Source: Stutzerimonas stutzeri (GTDB lineage: Bacteria > Pseudomonadota > Gammaproteobacteria > Pseudomonadales > Pseudomonadaceae). Taken from it: a stretch of 64,000 bases of DNA. The notes under the pieces were generated by a model that had not been told where the DNA came from, made no database searches, and saw nothing but the letters and a program-made list of their open reading frames with translations. Both the position numbers and the translations under genes were made by a program. The first letter of the stretch is position 1; the number at the start of each line of letters is the position of its first letter. Positions 20,119 to 29,018 of this stretch are shown here, one piece after another. The stretch lies in contig NC_015740.1 in assembly GCF_000219605.1 (NCBI RefSeq), forward strand, positions 2,294,001 through 2,358,000. The letters run 5' to 3'.

Positions 20119-22416
20119 TCAGAGCGCATCCCAGCGGTAACGCACACCCAGCCAACCGGCACGCGGAGCGCCAGGGGCGATGAACTGTTCGTGCCGCCAT
20201 TCGTCCGGGTCACTTTCGAAGGCATTGCCGGCCCCCACGAACGGGTTCTCTGCCAGCGCTCCGCCGGTGGCGTAGCGCTTGTCGAAGAGGTTGTCGACCC
20301 GGCCGAACAGCGTCCAGTCACGTGCGAGCCGGTAATCGGCAGTGAGATTGACCACGGCATAGCCGGGAAGCCTGCCGCGTCCCTCGAACTCGTCGTTGGC
20401 CCGATGCCGGTTGTTCTCGTTGCCACGTACGTACTGCGACGAGTACGCCAGCACGCTGGTGCCGAGGCGCAGCCTTTCATCGATGTTCCAGTCCAGGCCC
20501 AGCTTGAGGTGGTGCTTCGGCAGACCCGGCAGATAATCGCCGCTGGATACGCGGATTTCGTCGTCCGGACAGCCACCCTCGCCCGCGGTGCTGTTGTTCT
20601 CGGCAAGCAGGCACGCCGCAGAGCGGAAGGTGGCGTGCAGATAGGTGTAATCCAGCCGCCAGTCGATCGGCCCTTGCTGGCCGGCCAGGCCCAGCTCGAT
20701 GCCCTGTCGGCGGGTGCGCCCGAAGTTGGTGAAGTACCCCATGCTGCCACCGGTGCCGACGAACAGCAGGTCGTCATGGTTCATGCTGCGGAAGGCCGTG
20801 GCGTTCCAGCGCGTTCCGCCAGCCAGCTCGCCGCGCACACCGACTTCGAGGGTGCGTGTCACCACCTGCTTCAGGAAGGGATCGGCGGCCATGGCGTTGG
20901 GCAGGCTGCAGGGGTTCTCCGGATCGGCGCAGCCAAGTTCGATGGGGGTCGGCGCGCGGTTGCCCTGGGTGAAGCCGCCATACAGGGTCACAGCCGGCTG
21001 CAGTTGCCAGGCGAAGCCGAGCGCCGGGTTCAGTTTGCGATAGGTGAAGTCACCATCGAGCGCGTCCCCCATGCGATCGGCATTGACCACCCGGGTACGG
21101 TTGTAGCGCAGCGAGCCGGTGAGCTGCAGGTCATCCGTCAGTGACCAGGTGTCGGTGGCGTAGAGGCTGGAAGTGCGGGTGCGACCCAGCAAGCTGTTGG
21201 CCTGCTCCTCCTCTTCTGTGGCGCTGATGCCGCGCGAATCGGTCAGCTCACCGCCCTGCTCGCTTTGATGGAAGCTGGCGCGCGTGTTGTCGTGGGCCAG
21301 GCCCAAGGCGAGCTGGTGAGCGCCCACGTAATGCGTCCATTGCAAGGCCAGGCCGAACGCACGCTGAGCGGTGCGAGTGCGGTTCAGCACACCGCTCTCT
21401 GGCGCCTCGCCCACAAAGCCGTCGTCCTCCCATTGCTCATATTCATCCTCGTATTCGTCGTTGCCGTCGCCGTTGAGCGTTGCGGTGCGGGTACGACGCA
21501 AATAGACGGTGCCGGAGAATCGATCGCTGTCGCTCAGCCAGTGGCTGGCCGAGAGCGCCATCAGGTGGCTGCGATTTTCGGTCTGGTCCGGATGGGTGAA
21601 GATGGCTTGGCGGCTCCGGTGGTGCATGCTCTCAGGGATCAGGCCGTTGCCGATCAGATCGTTGTCGGCATGAGCCAGGGTCAGCGCCACATCGGTGGTG
21701 TCGGTGGTCCAGGCGAACTTGCCGAACAGCTGACGCACTTCCGATGGCGAATGATCGCGCCAGCCGTCCTCTTCCATGCCCTCCGCGGCCAGGTACCAGG
21801 ACAGCTCTTCATGCTTGCCGCCATGTTCCAATGCGCCGCCCTTGCGCCCGAACGAACCCCCATAGAGTTCCGCCGAGCCACCGGGATGCGTATCGCCACG
21901 CTTGGTCTGCAGTGCCAGCGCACCACCCAGGGTATTCAGGCCGTACAGCGGATTGGAGCCCGGGACCAACAGCATGTCGGCGATGGCGGTGCTGGGAATC
22001 AGGTCCCAGTGCACCACATCACCAAAGGCTTCGTTGACCCGCACACCATCGAGAAACACGGACAACCCCTGCGGCGTGCCGAGCAATGGCGATGCGGTGA
22101 AACCGCGGTAGTTAAGATCGGCCTGGTAAGGATTGCCCTGGATTTCGTTGACATTGACGCTGGGCAGGCCACGTTGCAGCTTCTCGGCGAGCGACTGGCC
22201 GCCCAGCTTGCGCAGCTGTTCGTCATCCAGTGTCCGGATATTGGCCGGCACCTGGTCCCTGGGCAGATCGATGCCCGGCAACGGAGTCGTGGCAACCACG
22301 TCATCGCGACCAAGATCGAACGCTTCGTCGGCATGCGCCAGGCCAGGCAGGGCGCTGGCGATGGCAAGGGACAGCAACGTGCGCCGGAGGATTGCGCTGC
22401 GGCAGAGATACGACAT
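20119..22416 (-). CDS. TonB-dependent outer-membrane receptor
   Basis: 765 residues with signal peptide (ASALPGLAHA). The plug domain is visible from about residue 40 (NIRTLDDEQLRKLGGQSLAEKL, then LDGVRVNEAFGD and NPLYGLNTLGGALALQTKRG), followed by the 22-strand barrel and a C-terminal aromatic strand (GWLGVRYRWDAL). Residues ~313-332, probably an extracellular loop, are packed with Asp/Glu (DGNDEYEDEYEQWEDDG), a possible hard-cation site. ATG 22416 has AAGGAAC upstream. It is next to the response regulator/kinase pair and preceded by two perfect tandem palindromes. The substrate is unknown; a lanthanide chelate or PQQ would fit the context, and this is inference. Confidence 0.88.
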   Translation of the reverse strand: MSYLCRSAILRRTLLSLAIASALPGLAHADEAFDLGRDDVVATTPLPGIDLPRDQVPANIRTLDDEQLRKLGGQSLAEKLQRGLPSVNVNEIQGNPYQADLNYRGFTASPLLGTPQGLSVFLDGVRVNEAFGDVVHWDLIPSTAIADMLLVPGSNPLYGLNTLGGALALQTKRGDTHPGGSAELYGGSFGRKGGALEHGGKHEELSWYLAAEGMEEDGWRDHSPSEVRQLFGKFAWTTDTTDVALTLAHADNDLIGNGLIPESMHHRSRQAIFTHPDQTENRSHLMALSASHWLSDSDRFSGTVYLRRTRTATLNGDGNDEYEDEYEQWEDDGFVGEAPESGVLNRTRTAQRAFGLALQWTHYVGAHQLALGLAHDNTRASFHQSEQGGELTDSRGISATEEEEQANSLLGRTRTSSLYATDTWSLTDDLQLTGSLRYNRTRVVNADRMGDALDGDFTYRKLNPALGFAWQLQPAVTLYGGFTQGNRAPTPIELGCADPENPCSLPNAMAADPFLKQVVTRTLEVGVRGELAGGTRWNATAFRSMNHDDLLFVGTGGSMGYFTNFGRTRRQGIELGLAGQQGPIDWRLDYTYLHATFRSAACLLAENNSTAGEGGCPDDEIRVSSGDYLPGLPKHHLKLGLDWNIDERLRLGTSVLAYSSQYVRGNENNRHRANDEFEGRGRLPGYAVVNLTADYRLARDWTLFGRVDNLFDKRYATGGALAENPFVGAGNAFESDPDEWRHEQFIAPGAPRAGWLGVRYRWDAL

Positions 22417-22525
22417 GGTTGTTCCTTGTTCTTGTTGGCGGTGCGCGGCGGACAAGCCGCCCGGGCCGCTGCATGATGGCAAGCGGCCAGGCGCGATTAT
22501 CGAAAGGTGCCCCGCTGCGCCGACA

Positions 22526-22560
22526 GGGAAGATTTCCCGGCCCTGGCGGGAAATCTTCCC
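22526..22560. promoter_or_regulatory. Two tandem GGGAA-N3-TTCCC palindromes upstream of the TonB receptor
   Basis: Perfect copies at 22526-22538 (GGGAAGATTTCCC) and 22548-22560 (GGGAAATCTTCCC), centres 22 bp apart and mutually inverted, so together they also form a 14-bp-arm hairpin with a 7-base loop. They are 110-144 bases upstream of the receptor start. A TTGGTA half-site follows at 22574-22579. The rest of the 327-base gap (22417-22743) shows no gene. It could also act as a terminator-like stem after the response regulator gene, which ends at 22744 on the same strand. Confidence 0.6.
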
Positions 22561-22743
22561 GATTGCCAGGCGCTTGGTATTACGTCCTGTGGACTAGAAC
22601 GGCCGACGACTTCCAGCGCGCGCAGGCGCCGCCCGTCCGTACGGGCCGTGGAAAGACGGGGAAGCGGCAGCGAAGCGCTGCCAGAGGAAGGTCGCCGCGG
22701 CAAGAACCGCGGCAAAAATGAATGCGACCGTACCGTGCTGCCG

Positions 22744-23403
22744 TCAGGCCTCGCAGAGCATGTGGTCGCCGACGCGCAACAGGCCCTGGTCAATCGCCAG
22801 GTGCACCAGCTCAGCCTGGGAGCTGACTTCGAGCTTGCTCTTGAGCAGCGCCAGGTGATTGGAGACGGTCTTGCTGCTGATGCACAGCCGTTCGGCGATC
22901 TCGCGATTGCCGATGCCCCGGGCGAGCATGATGAAGATCTCCATTTCACGCGGCGTCATATCTGCCAGCCGTCCTTTGACGGGGGAGCGCGACGGCCGCT
23001 GACAGGCCAGATCGGTCGCCAGCGGCTGCTCGATGAAGGTCTGCCCGGCGAGCACCTTGCGTACCGCCTCGACCAACACGTCCGGCGCGCAACGCTTGGT
23101 CAGGTAACCCGAAGCGCCGGCGTCGAGCGCCTGACGCACCAGCGCCAGCTCGTCGTGCATGCTGAACACCAGCACCGGCAACAGCGGCAATCGCTGGCGC
23201 AGGCGCCGGCAGGTCTCCAGGCCACTGATGCCCGGCAGGCCGAGATCGAGCACGACCAGATTCGGAATGCTTTCCTGCACCTGCTGCAGCGCCTGCTCGC
23301 CGCTTTCGGCTTCGCTGACACTCACCTCGGGCAACAGGGCCTTGAGCAGGCTGGCATAGCCCTGACGCACCACCGCATGGTCATCCACCAGCAGTATTTT
23401 CAT
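22744..23403 (-). CDS. LuxR/NarL-family response regulator (PedR2-like candidate)
   Basis: 219 residues. The receiver domain has the acidic pocket VDDHAVV (Asp7-Asp8) and phospho-acceptor Asp53 (VVLDLGLPG), then a LuxR helix-turn-helix (LADMTPREMEIFIMLARGI ... AERLCISSKTVSNHLALLK). ATG 23403 has AAGGAG 7 bases upstream and overlaps the kinase stop (TGATG). The place beside a PQQ dehydrogenase cluster with both Ca and lanthanide enzymes makes it a candidate for PedR2, which in P. putida mediates the lanthanide switch. It is likely to bind one of the two repeated palindromes found in the cluster. Confidence 0.85.
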   Translation of the reverse strand: MKILLVDDHAVVRQGYASLLKALLPEVSVSEAESGEQALQQVQESIPNLVVLDLGLPGISGLETCRRLRQRLPLLPVLVFSMHDELALVRQALDAGASGYLTKRCAPDVLVEAVRKVLAGQTFIEQPLATDLACQRPSRSPVKGRLADMTPREMEIFIMLARGIGNREIAERLCISSKTVSNHLALLKSKLEVSSQAELVHLAIDQGLLRVGDHMLCEA

Positions 23404-24665
23404 CACGTCGCTCCTTCCACAGGCAGATTCAGATAAAGCGCCCAGCCGTGCCCTGGGCGATGGCGCATGCGCAGCCGCGCGCCGAGACAGCGGGCGTGTT
23501 CCACCATCGAACGCAGACCGACCCCGAGCCGCTCAGGCGGCAAGCCATGGCCATCGTCGCGCAGCAACAGCCGCACCCCGTTGCGATCGGCCCGTAGCTG
23601 CAGTCGCACGCGGGTCGCCCGCGCATGGCGCGCCACGTTGGTCAGTGCCTCCTGCACCATGCGGTACAGGTGCAACTTGGCCTCCATCGACAGGGGTGGC
23701 AGCACACCCTGCAACTGCAGTTCGCACTCGATCCCCTGGGTGCTCTGCCACTGCTCGGCAAGCTGGCCGATGGCATCGGCCAGTTCGAGGTGATCGAGCA
23801 TCACCGGGTAGAGGTCGCGCACCAGGGTGCGGAAACCGTTCTGCAGATCCAGGCTGTGCTGTTCGAGATGGGCCGCGGTTTCACGCACGGCATCCGGCTG
23901 GTCCGCCTGGACCCGCAACAGGCAGGCCCGGGCGCGGATGCCTGCCAGGTACTGTCCCAGGTCGTCATGCAGGGCCTGCGCCAGACGGGTGCGCTCGCGT
24001 TCCTGCAGCGCGAGCAGCGCCTGTGTCAGCCGGTCGTTATCCGCTCGCGTGTCTTCCAGCGCGGCAGCCATGTGATTGAAGCGCTCGGCGAGTTCGCGCG
24101 CCTCGGCGAAGCGATGGGGCGGCAGCCGGGTATCGAGCCGCCCGTCGGCGATGCGCACCAATGCGCCGAACAGCTCTGCCAACACGCGCATGCCGGGGCG
24201 CACCGCCCAACGGATCGCCAACAGGCAAAGCAGCAGGGCCACTCCGAAAAGAGCCAGCAGCTGCAGCAGCGAATCCCTGACTTCCTCGACCTCGTCGCTC
24301 GGATCGACGCTGATCTGCAGGCGCTCGCCCCCGGGAAGCTGCAGCTCACTGGGAGCGGCCAGCTCTGCCGGGTACAGCCACGTGCCGAGCCAGTCGGTGA
24401 GCAGCGTATCGCCGCTGTCGGTCGCTGGCTGCCCGGGCGACAGCCAGCGCACCCGCACATGCCGCAGGCTATCGGTAAGTTCGGGGCGCAAGGTGGCGGG
24501 ATCGCGCTCGGCCATCTCGCCGAGGTAGGCAACCACGGCCGCTGCGGCATCCAGTTCGCGCTGCACGTCGTGGCTCGCCTGGCGCAGCAGCACAGCCAGG
24601 CAGACCATCGCCACGAGGGCGAAGAACAGTGCCACCAGCAGGTTCAGTCGCCAGAGCGCGGACAT
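23403..24665 (-). CDS. Sensor histidine kinase, HisKA_3 type (PedS2-like candidate)
   Basis: 420 residues. Transmembrane helix 1 is about residues 7-27 and helix 2 about 134-152, enclosing a ~105-residue periplasmic sensor region with many acidic residues (for example SVDPSDEVEEVRD). A HAMP region (about 150-205) follows, then the dimerisation/phospho-acceptor motif with His233 (LAQALHDDLGQYLAG) and a C-terminal ATPase (EALTNVARHA, DDGHGLPPERLGVGLRSM). It is coupled to the response regulator by a 1-base overlap. In P. putida the equivalent kinase PedS2 senses lanthanides; the periplasmic domain here is a candidate for that job (inference from position and family). Confidence 0.85.
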   Translation of the reverse strand: MSALWRLNLLVALFFALVAMVCLAVLLRQASHDVQRELDAAAAVVAYLGEMAERDPATLRPELTDSLRHVRVRWLSPGQPATDSGDTLLTDWLGTWLYPAELAAPSELQLPGGERLQISVDPSDEVEEVRDSLLQLLALFGVALLLCLLAIRWAVRPGMRVLAELFGALVRIADGRLDTRLPPHRFAEARELAERFNHMAAALEDTRADNDRLTQALLALQERERTRLAQALHDDLGQYLAGIRARACLLRVQADQPDAVRETAAHLEQHSLDLQNGFRTLVRDLYPVMLDHLELADAIGQLAEQWQSTQGIECELQLQGVLPPLSMEAKLHLYRMVQEALTNVARHARATRVRLQLRADRNGVRLLLRDDGHGLPPERLGVGLRSMVEHARCLGARLRMRHRPGHGWALYLNLPVEGAT

Positions 24666-24705
24666 ATCGGCTACCTCCGGAATTCAGCCACCTTCGCGTG
24701 TCGCC

Positions 24706-25143
24706 TCACTTGACCACGAAGCGGCCTTCCATGCCCTTGCCCTCGAGCCCCTTGCAGTAGAACGGGTAGCTGCCCGGCTTGACCGGCAGGAAGAAAATCT
24801 CGGCCTCGCCGGCATCCTCGAACTCCAGCTCGACCAGGGTGATGGCCTTGATCTCCACACCGCCAGCCTCGACCTTGCGCAAGAAAATCGACTTGGCGAA
24901 CTCCGGAGCCTGGAACGCGCACTCCTTCTGGCCGTCGGAGCTGACCTTGAGCTGGTAAGCGACACCGGTCTCCAGCTGGTATTCCTTCTGCGAGACGGCG
25001 TAGTCGCTATCCTCTGAACCGAAACGCAGGTCCGGCAGAGCCTGGGTGCGGCGTGTGAGATCGCCGGCGGCGTGGCTGCAATCGAAGCCGATCAGGCTGC
25101 CGATGAACAGAACGTTGAGCAGCAGAGCTTTGTAGGTGGGCAT
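24706..25143 (-). CDS. Periplasmic cupredoxin-like protein lacking His copper ligands
   Basis: 145 residues with a signal peptide ending near CSHAA. The C-terminal third has the cupredoxin loop [15 protein letters not shown]: Cys130 and Met138 have exactly the plastocyanin spacing (C-x2-H-x4-M), but the His position is Leu133, and no His is found where the first ligand should be. So type 1 copper binding as usual is doubtful. AGAGG precedes ATG 25143. It is 40 bases upstream of the kinase gene on the same strand and has a perfect TACCTTGGTA motif in its promoter, so it belongs to the alcohol-oxidation regulon. The function is unknown. Confidence 0.75.
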   Translation of the reverse strand: MPTYKALLLNVLFIGSLIGFDCSHAAGDLTRRTQALPDLRFGSEDSDYAVSQKEYQLETGVAYQLKVSSDGQKECAFQAPEFAKSIFLRKVEAGGVEIKAITLVELEFEDAGEAEIFFLPVKPGSYPFYCKGLEGKGMEGRFVVK

Positions 25144-25205
25144 GGCACTGGCCTCTTTATTGTTGTCGGTGACCATCCTAAGGCGCCGCGCTCGCCACCA
25201 CCTCC

Positions 25206-25215
25206 TACCTTGGTA
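25206..25215. promoter_or_regulatory. TACCTTGGTA motif upstream of the cupredoxin-like gene
   Basis: Perfect TACC-TT-GGTA palindromic motif with the cctcc flank, 63 bases upstream of the cupredoxin-like start at 25143. It is in the 390-base gap between this gene and the chemoreceptor at 25534, a gap that holds no gene but three copies of the motif (see 25359-25382). Confidence 0.6.
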
Positions 25216-25358
25216 GCGCCTCGCGGCCAGCAGAGGTCGCCACGTCGAGCCCGGCCAGTAATGGAATCTGGGCCAGCCGGCCACTCGATTCAGCGCAAAG
25301 GCAGCCACAGGTCTCGCGGGCCGGAAGACCGCCGCATGCCCCGCCACAGCCATACCGC

Positions 25359-25382
25359 TACCAAAGTATCGGTACCAAGGTA
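25359..25382. promoter_or_regulatory. Tandem TACCAAAGTA / TACCAAGGTA motifs upstream of chemoreceptor gene
   Basis: Two copies, TACCAAAGTA (25359-25368) and TACCAAGGTA (25373-25382), 14 bp apart, each the reverse complement of the copies seen elsewhere (TACTTTGGTA, TACCTTGGTA). They lie 152-175 bases upstream of the chemoreceptor start and face away from the cupredoxin gene. They suggest that the chemoreceptor is co-induced with alcohol oxidation. Confidence 0.6.
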
Positions 25383-25533
25383 CGGATCAACTTCCCTGAG
25401 GTCCGGCCGCAATATCTCGATATCAATGATGCCAATTGGACATCACCCATTTCGCGCAACCGCCGAGACGCGATCACGCGCTCGAGGGCTCGCCGCAGCT
25501 GTCTTCTCATGCGTTATCAGGAGTCGTACCGTG

Positions 25534-27699
25534 ATGCCTCTCAAATCCATCCAGCAGCGAATAGCGGTTATCGGCGGCTTATGCCTGCTGATATCCGCGG
25601 GAATCTTGATCGGCTACAGCGTTTATCTGGCCAGTTCCACCCAGCATCTGGTGTCGACCCGTGTCAGCCAGCAGGCACAGGAAGACGCGTTGCAGAACCT
25701 GCAACACCTCGCCGGCCAATACGCGGAAGAGATCCGCACCGAGTTCACCGAGGCGCTGGAAACGGCGCGCAGCATGGCAACCACCTTCGCGGTCGCCAAG
25801 TCGAAGGAGAACGGCGGATTGCAGGTCGGCCGCGACGAGGTCAACGCGGTCTTGCTGAACGTGCTGAAGAGTCAGCCGGACTTCAACGGAACCTATTCGT
25901 GCTGGGAACCGGACGCGATCGACGGCCAGGACTACCTCTTCACCGACGGGCAGAACGGCAACAACGCCCAGACCGGACGCTTCACGCCTTACTGGACGCG
26001 AAGCGCAGACGGCAAGATCGCCGTCCAGCCATTGGTGGAATACGACACCCAGGACAAGCACCCCAACGGCGTACTCAAAGGCGGCTGGTACATCGGCCCG
26101 CGGGAAACCCTCAAGGAGAGCGTGCTCGGCCCTCTGCCATATGTCGTACAGGGCAGGCAGGTCTGGTTGGCGACGCTCTCGGTACCAATCATCGCGGACG
26201 GTCGCTTCCTCGGTGTGGCCGGTACCGACTATGACCTCGACTTCGTCCAGCGTATCAGCCAGGAAGTCTCCGCAAAGCTGTTCGAGGGCCAGGGTGAAGT
26301 GGCGATCGTCAGCGATCAGGGCTTGATCGTGGCGGAGAGCCGGTATCCCAACCTGATCGGCCAGCATTTCCAGCAGGTACTGCCGGACGCGTGGCGGCCC
26401 GCTCTGGATTCGATCCAGAAAGGCGAACGGCTTGCGCGGCTGGATGACAACGGAATGATGATCGTCCTGGCGCCGATTCACCTGGGCCGCACCGGCAAAC
26501 CCTGGTCGATGATGCTCAAGATCGACAAGCAGATCGTCCTGGCCAAGGCGACCGAACTCAAAGCCGAGATGGACGCGCAGAGCCAACAAAGCATGCTGCA
26601 GCAGGTCGGCGCCGGGGTCGTCATATCGCTGCTCGCAGTGATTGCGCTATGGCTCTCGGCACGCGCGATTGCCCTGCCCATCCGCAGGGCCGCACAACTG
26701 GCTGGTGCGATTCAGAAGGGCGACTTCTCGCAGCGCCTGGGGCATCGCTCGGCTGATGAAGTAGGCCAGCTCTCGGCCAGCCTCGATCGCATGGCAGACA
26801 GTCTGCAGGAGCAGGTGCATGTCGCCGAGCGCATCTCTCAGGGCGACCTGGCGGTGGAGGTCCGTCTGGCATCCGAACGCGACCAGCTGGGCCTTGCCCT
26901 TCGACGAATGGTGGACAACCTGAACGAGCTGGTCTCCCAGGTGCAGCTAAGTTCCGAGCTCATCAACGACAAGGCCGGCCAGGTCACTCGTCTGAGCCAC
27001 GAGCTATCCACCGGCGCGACCGAGTCGGCCTCGGCCGTCACCGAAATCAGCGCCACCATCAACCAGATGGCGGTACAGATCCGTCAGACCTCCGAGTACG
27101 CGAACGAAGCCAACAGTCTCTCGCGCAAATCCGAACATTCGGCGCGAGGCGGCAACGAGCTGATGGCGACGTTGAAGGCCGCCATGCAGGAGATCAATCA
27201 GTCCGGCCTGGATATCACCAACATCATCAGAGCGATCGAGGAGATCGCGACACAGACCAACCTGCTTGCCCTGAACGCGGCCATCGAGGCGGCTCGCGCC
27301 GGCGAGCATGGTCGCGGATTCGCGGTGGTCGCGGACGAGGTGCGACAGCTCGCGGCACGCAGTGCCGAGGCCGCGCAACGCTCGACCCGCCTGATTCAGG
27401 AATCCAATGCACGGACGGTCAAGGGTATGGAGTTGACCGACGACACCGCGCAAGCGCTAGAGGCCATCGTTCGCGGGGCAGCGCAGGTATCGCAACTCGT
27501 GGAAGAGATTGCGCAGGCTTCGAGCCAGCAGGCGTCCGGCATCGAACAGGTCAGCCAGGCCATCGGCCAGATCGATGAAGTGGTGCACCACAACAGTTCG
27601 AACTCGGATCAATCGACCCAGGCGGCTCAGGAACTGACGCAGCAGGCGCGGCAGATGATCGAGCAGGTCGGACGCTTCAAGGTCCGCTCGGTACGCTAG
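25534..27699 (+). CDS. Methyl-accepting chemotaxis protein with dCache sensor domain
   Basis: 721 residues. Membrane helix 1 is about residues 10-32, a ~310-residue periplasmic double-Cache domain follows ([44 protein letters not shown]), membrane helix 2 is about 350-372, then HAMP and a full MCP signalling domain with the invariant tip ([20 protein letters not shown]). AGGAG lies 10 bases before ATG 25534 (7 before an adjoining GTG). The ligand cannot be read; location within the PQQ cluster and the tandem motif upstream suggest an alcohol, aldehyde or acid ligand, or a metal. It is the second chemoreceptor of the cluster. Confidence 0.87.
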   Translation: MPLKSIQQRIAVIGGLCLLISAGILIGYSVYLASSTQHLVSTRVSQQAQEDALQNLQHLAGQYAEEIRTEFTEALETARSMATTFAVAKSKENGGLQVGRDEVNAVLLNVLKSQPDFNGTYSCWEPDAIDGQDYLFTDGQNGNNAQTGRFTPYWTRSADGKIAVQPLVEYDTQDKHPNGVLKGGWYIGPRETLKESVLGPLPYVVQGRQVWLATLSVPIIADGRFLGVAGTDYDLDFVQRISQEVSAKLFEGQGEVAIVSDQGLIVAESRYPNLIGQHFQQVLPDAWRPALDSIQKGERLARLDDNGMMIVLAPIHLGRTGKPWSMMLKIDKQIVLAKATELKAEMDAQSQQSMLQQVGAGVVISLLAVIALWLSARAIALPIRRAAQLAGAIQKGDFSQRLGHRSADEVGQLSASLDRMADSLQEQVHVAERISQGDLAVEVRLASERDQLGLALRRMVDNLNELVSQVQLSSELINDKAGQVTRLSHELSTGATESASAVTEISATINQMAVQIRQTSEYANEANSLSRKSEHSARGGNELMATLKAAMQEINQSGLDITNIIRAIEEIATQTNLLALNAAIEAARAGEHGRGFAVVADEVRQLAARSAEAAQRSTRLIQESNARTVKGMELTDDTAQALEAIVRGAAQVSQLVEEIAQASSQQASGIEQVSQAIGQIDEVVHHNSSNSDQSTQAAQELTQQARQMIEQVGRFKVRSVR

Positions 27700-27739
27700 T
27701 CGATCAAGGAGAGGCGGCGCCCTTGCGCCGCTTCTCTAC

Positions 27740-27749
27740 TACCTTGGTA
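27740..27749. promoter_or_regulatory. TACCTTGGTA motif upstream of the PQQ-ABC operon
   Basis: Perfect copy with flank ctac, 80 bases before ATG 27829 of the binding-protein gene that heads the operon 27829-32100. Sequence and orientation match the copy at 32110-32119 (TACTTTGGTA). Confidence 0.6.
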
Positions 27750-27828
27750 CCGCCCCGCCGGTACTTTCTGCATATTCCCCCGCTCCGCCATGGTTCCTAT
27801 GCTGCCTGCAACGTCACAGGAGCTGCCC

Positions 27829-29016
27829 ATGCGCCACGTATTACGACGAGCCGGTTTGCTGGCCGCCCTCGCCTGCTGTGCGCCCTTCGCTCTGGCGGCT
27901 GCCGGGGCCGAGCTTGAGGTGCGTATCGGCTATCTCGGCTACCGCCCCGATCCCGGTCCGCTGCTCTCCAACGTGATCCCCGAACCGGAGGACGCCGGCC
28001 TGCGCGGGGCCGAACTCGCCATCACCGACAGCAACAGCACCGGGCGCTTCCTCAAGCACAGCTACGTGCTGGACGCCGTGACCAGCGAAACCTCCGACGA
28101 CCTGCTGCAGCAGGCAGCCCGGCAGCATGCCGACGGGCTGCGCCTTTTCGTGGTCAACGCGCCGGCCGCGACGCTGCGCCAGCTCGCCGAAGCGATGCCG
28201 GACAGCCTGCTGATCAACGCCGGTAGCGCGGACGATGCGCTGCGCAGCCAGAACTGCCAGGTCAACGTGCTGCATACGCTGCCCAGTCGAAGCATGCTCG
28301 CCGACGCCCTTGGCCAGTTTCTCGCCGCGCGGCGCTGGAATCGCTGGATGCTGATCGTCGGCCCTACCGAAGACGACCAGGCCTACGCCGAGGCGCTGAG
28401 GCGCGCGGCCAAGCGTTTCGGCCACCGCATCCTGGTGGAAAAGCCCTGGAGCTTCGACAACGACCAACGCCGCAGCGCCCAGGCGGAGATGCCGCTGTTC
28501 ACCCAGGCCGCCGAGTATGACGTGGTGCTGGTGGCCGACGAGCGCGGCGACTTCGGCGAGTACGTGCCCTACCAGACCTGGCTGCCACGGCCGGTTGCCG
28601 GCACCCAGGGCCTGACCGCAACCGGCTGGCACAAGACCGTGGAGACCTACGGCGCCGCGCAGCTGCAGAAACGCTTCGAAGCGCACGCCGGACGCTGGAT
28701 GAACGATCGCGACTTCGCCGCCTGGATGGGCGTGCGCAGCCTCGCCGCGGCCGTCACGCGCCTGCGCGGCACCGACGCCGCGGCGATCCGCCAGCTGTCG
28801 CTCAGTGGCGAACTGCCGCTCGACGGCTTCAAGGGCCGCAAGCTGAGCTATCGCGCCTGGGACGGCCAGCTGCGCCAGCCGATCCCGCTGGTGCACCCAC
28901 GCGCACTGGTTTCCAACTCGCCGCAGGACGGCTTTCTGCATCCCACCAGCGAGCTGGACACCCTGGGCCTCGATGCGCCGGAAAGCCGTTGCCGCCTTGA
29001 CCAGCAGGAGCCTTAA
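27829..29016 (+). CDS. PQQ-dependent alcohol dehydrogenase system ABC substrate-binding protein
   Basis: 395-residue periplasmic protein with signal peptide (CCAPFALAAAGA). It is the binding-protein member of the ABC set found with PQQ alcohol dehydrogenases; distinctive stretches are VRIGYLGYRPDPGP, TDSNSTGRFLKHSY and a type 1 periplasmic fold. AGGAG precedes ATG 27829; the upstream ATG 27790 gives no better leader. It leads an operon with the Sel1-like, beta-propeller, ATPase and permease genes. Proteins of this set are needed for growth on phenylethanol or other alcohols in some pseudomonads; the transported molecule is not agreed. Confidence 0.85.
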   Translation: MRHVLRRAGLLAALACCAPFALAAAGAELEVRIGYLGYRPDPGPLLSNVIPEPEDAGLRGAELAITDSNSTGRFLKHSYVLDAVTSETSDDLLQQAARQHADGLRLFVVNAPAATLRQLAEAMPDSLLINAGSADDALRSQNCQVNVLHTLPSRSMLADALGQFLAARRWNRWMLIVGPTEDDQAYAEALRRAAKRFGHRILVEKPWSFDNDQRRSAQAEMPLFTQAAEYDVVLVADERGDFGEYVPYQTWLPRPVAGTQGLTATGWHKTVETYGAAQLQKRFEAHAGRWMNDRDFAAWMGVRSLAAAVTRLRGTDAAAIRQLSLSGELPLDGFKGRKLSYRAWDGQLRQPIPLVHPRALVSNSPQDGFLHPTSELDTLGLDAPESRCRLDQQEP

Positions 29017-29018
29017 AC

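Noticed and set aside
22417..22743. Small gene (for example pqqA or a small regulatory peptide) in the 327-base gap
   Set aside because: No frame has a plausible start with ribosome site and none resembles PqqA; only the palindromes stand out.
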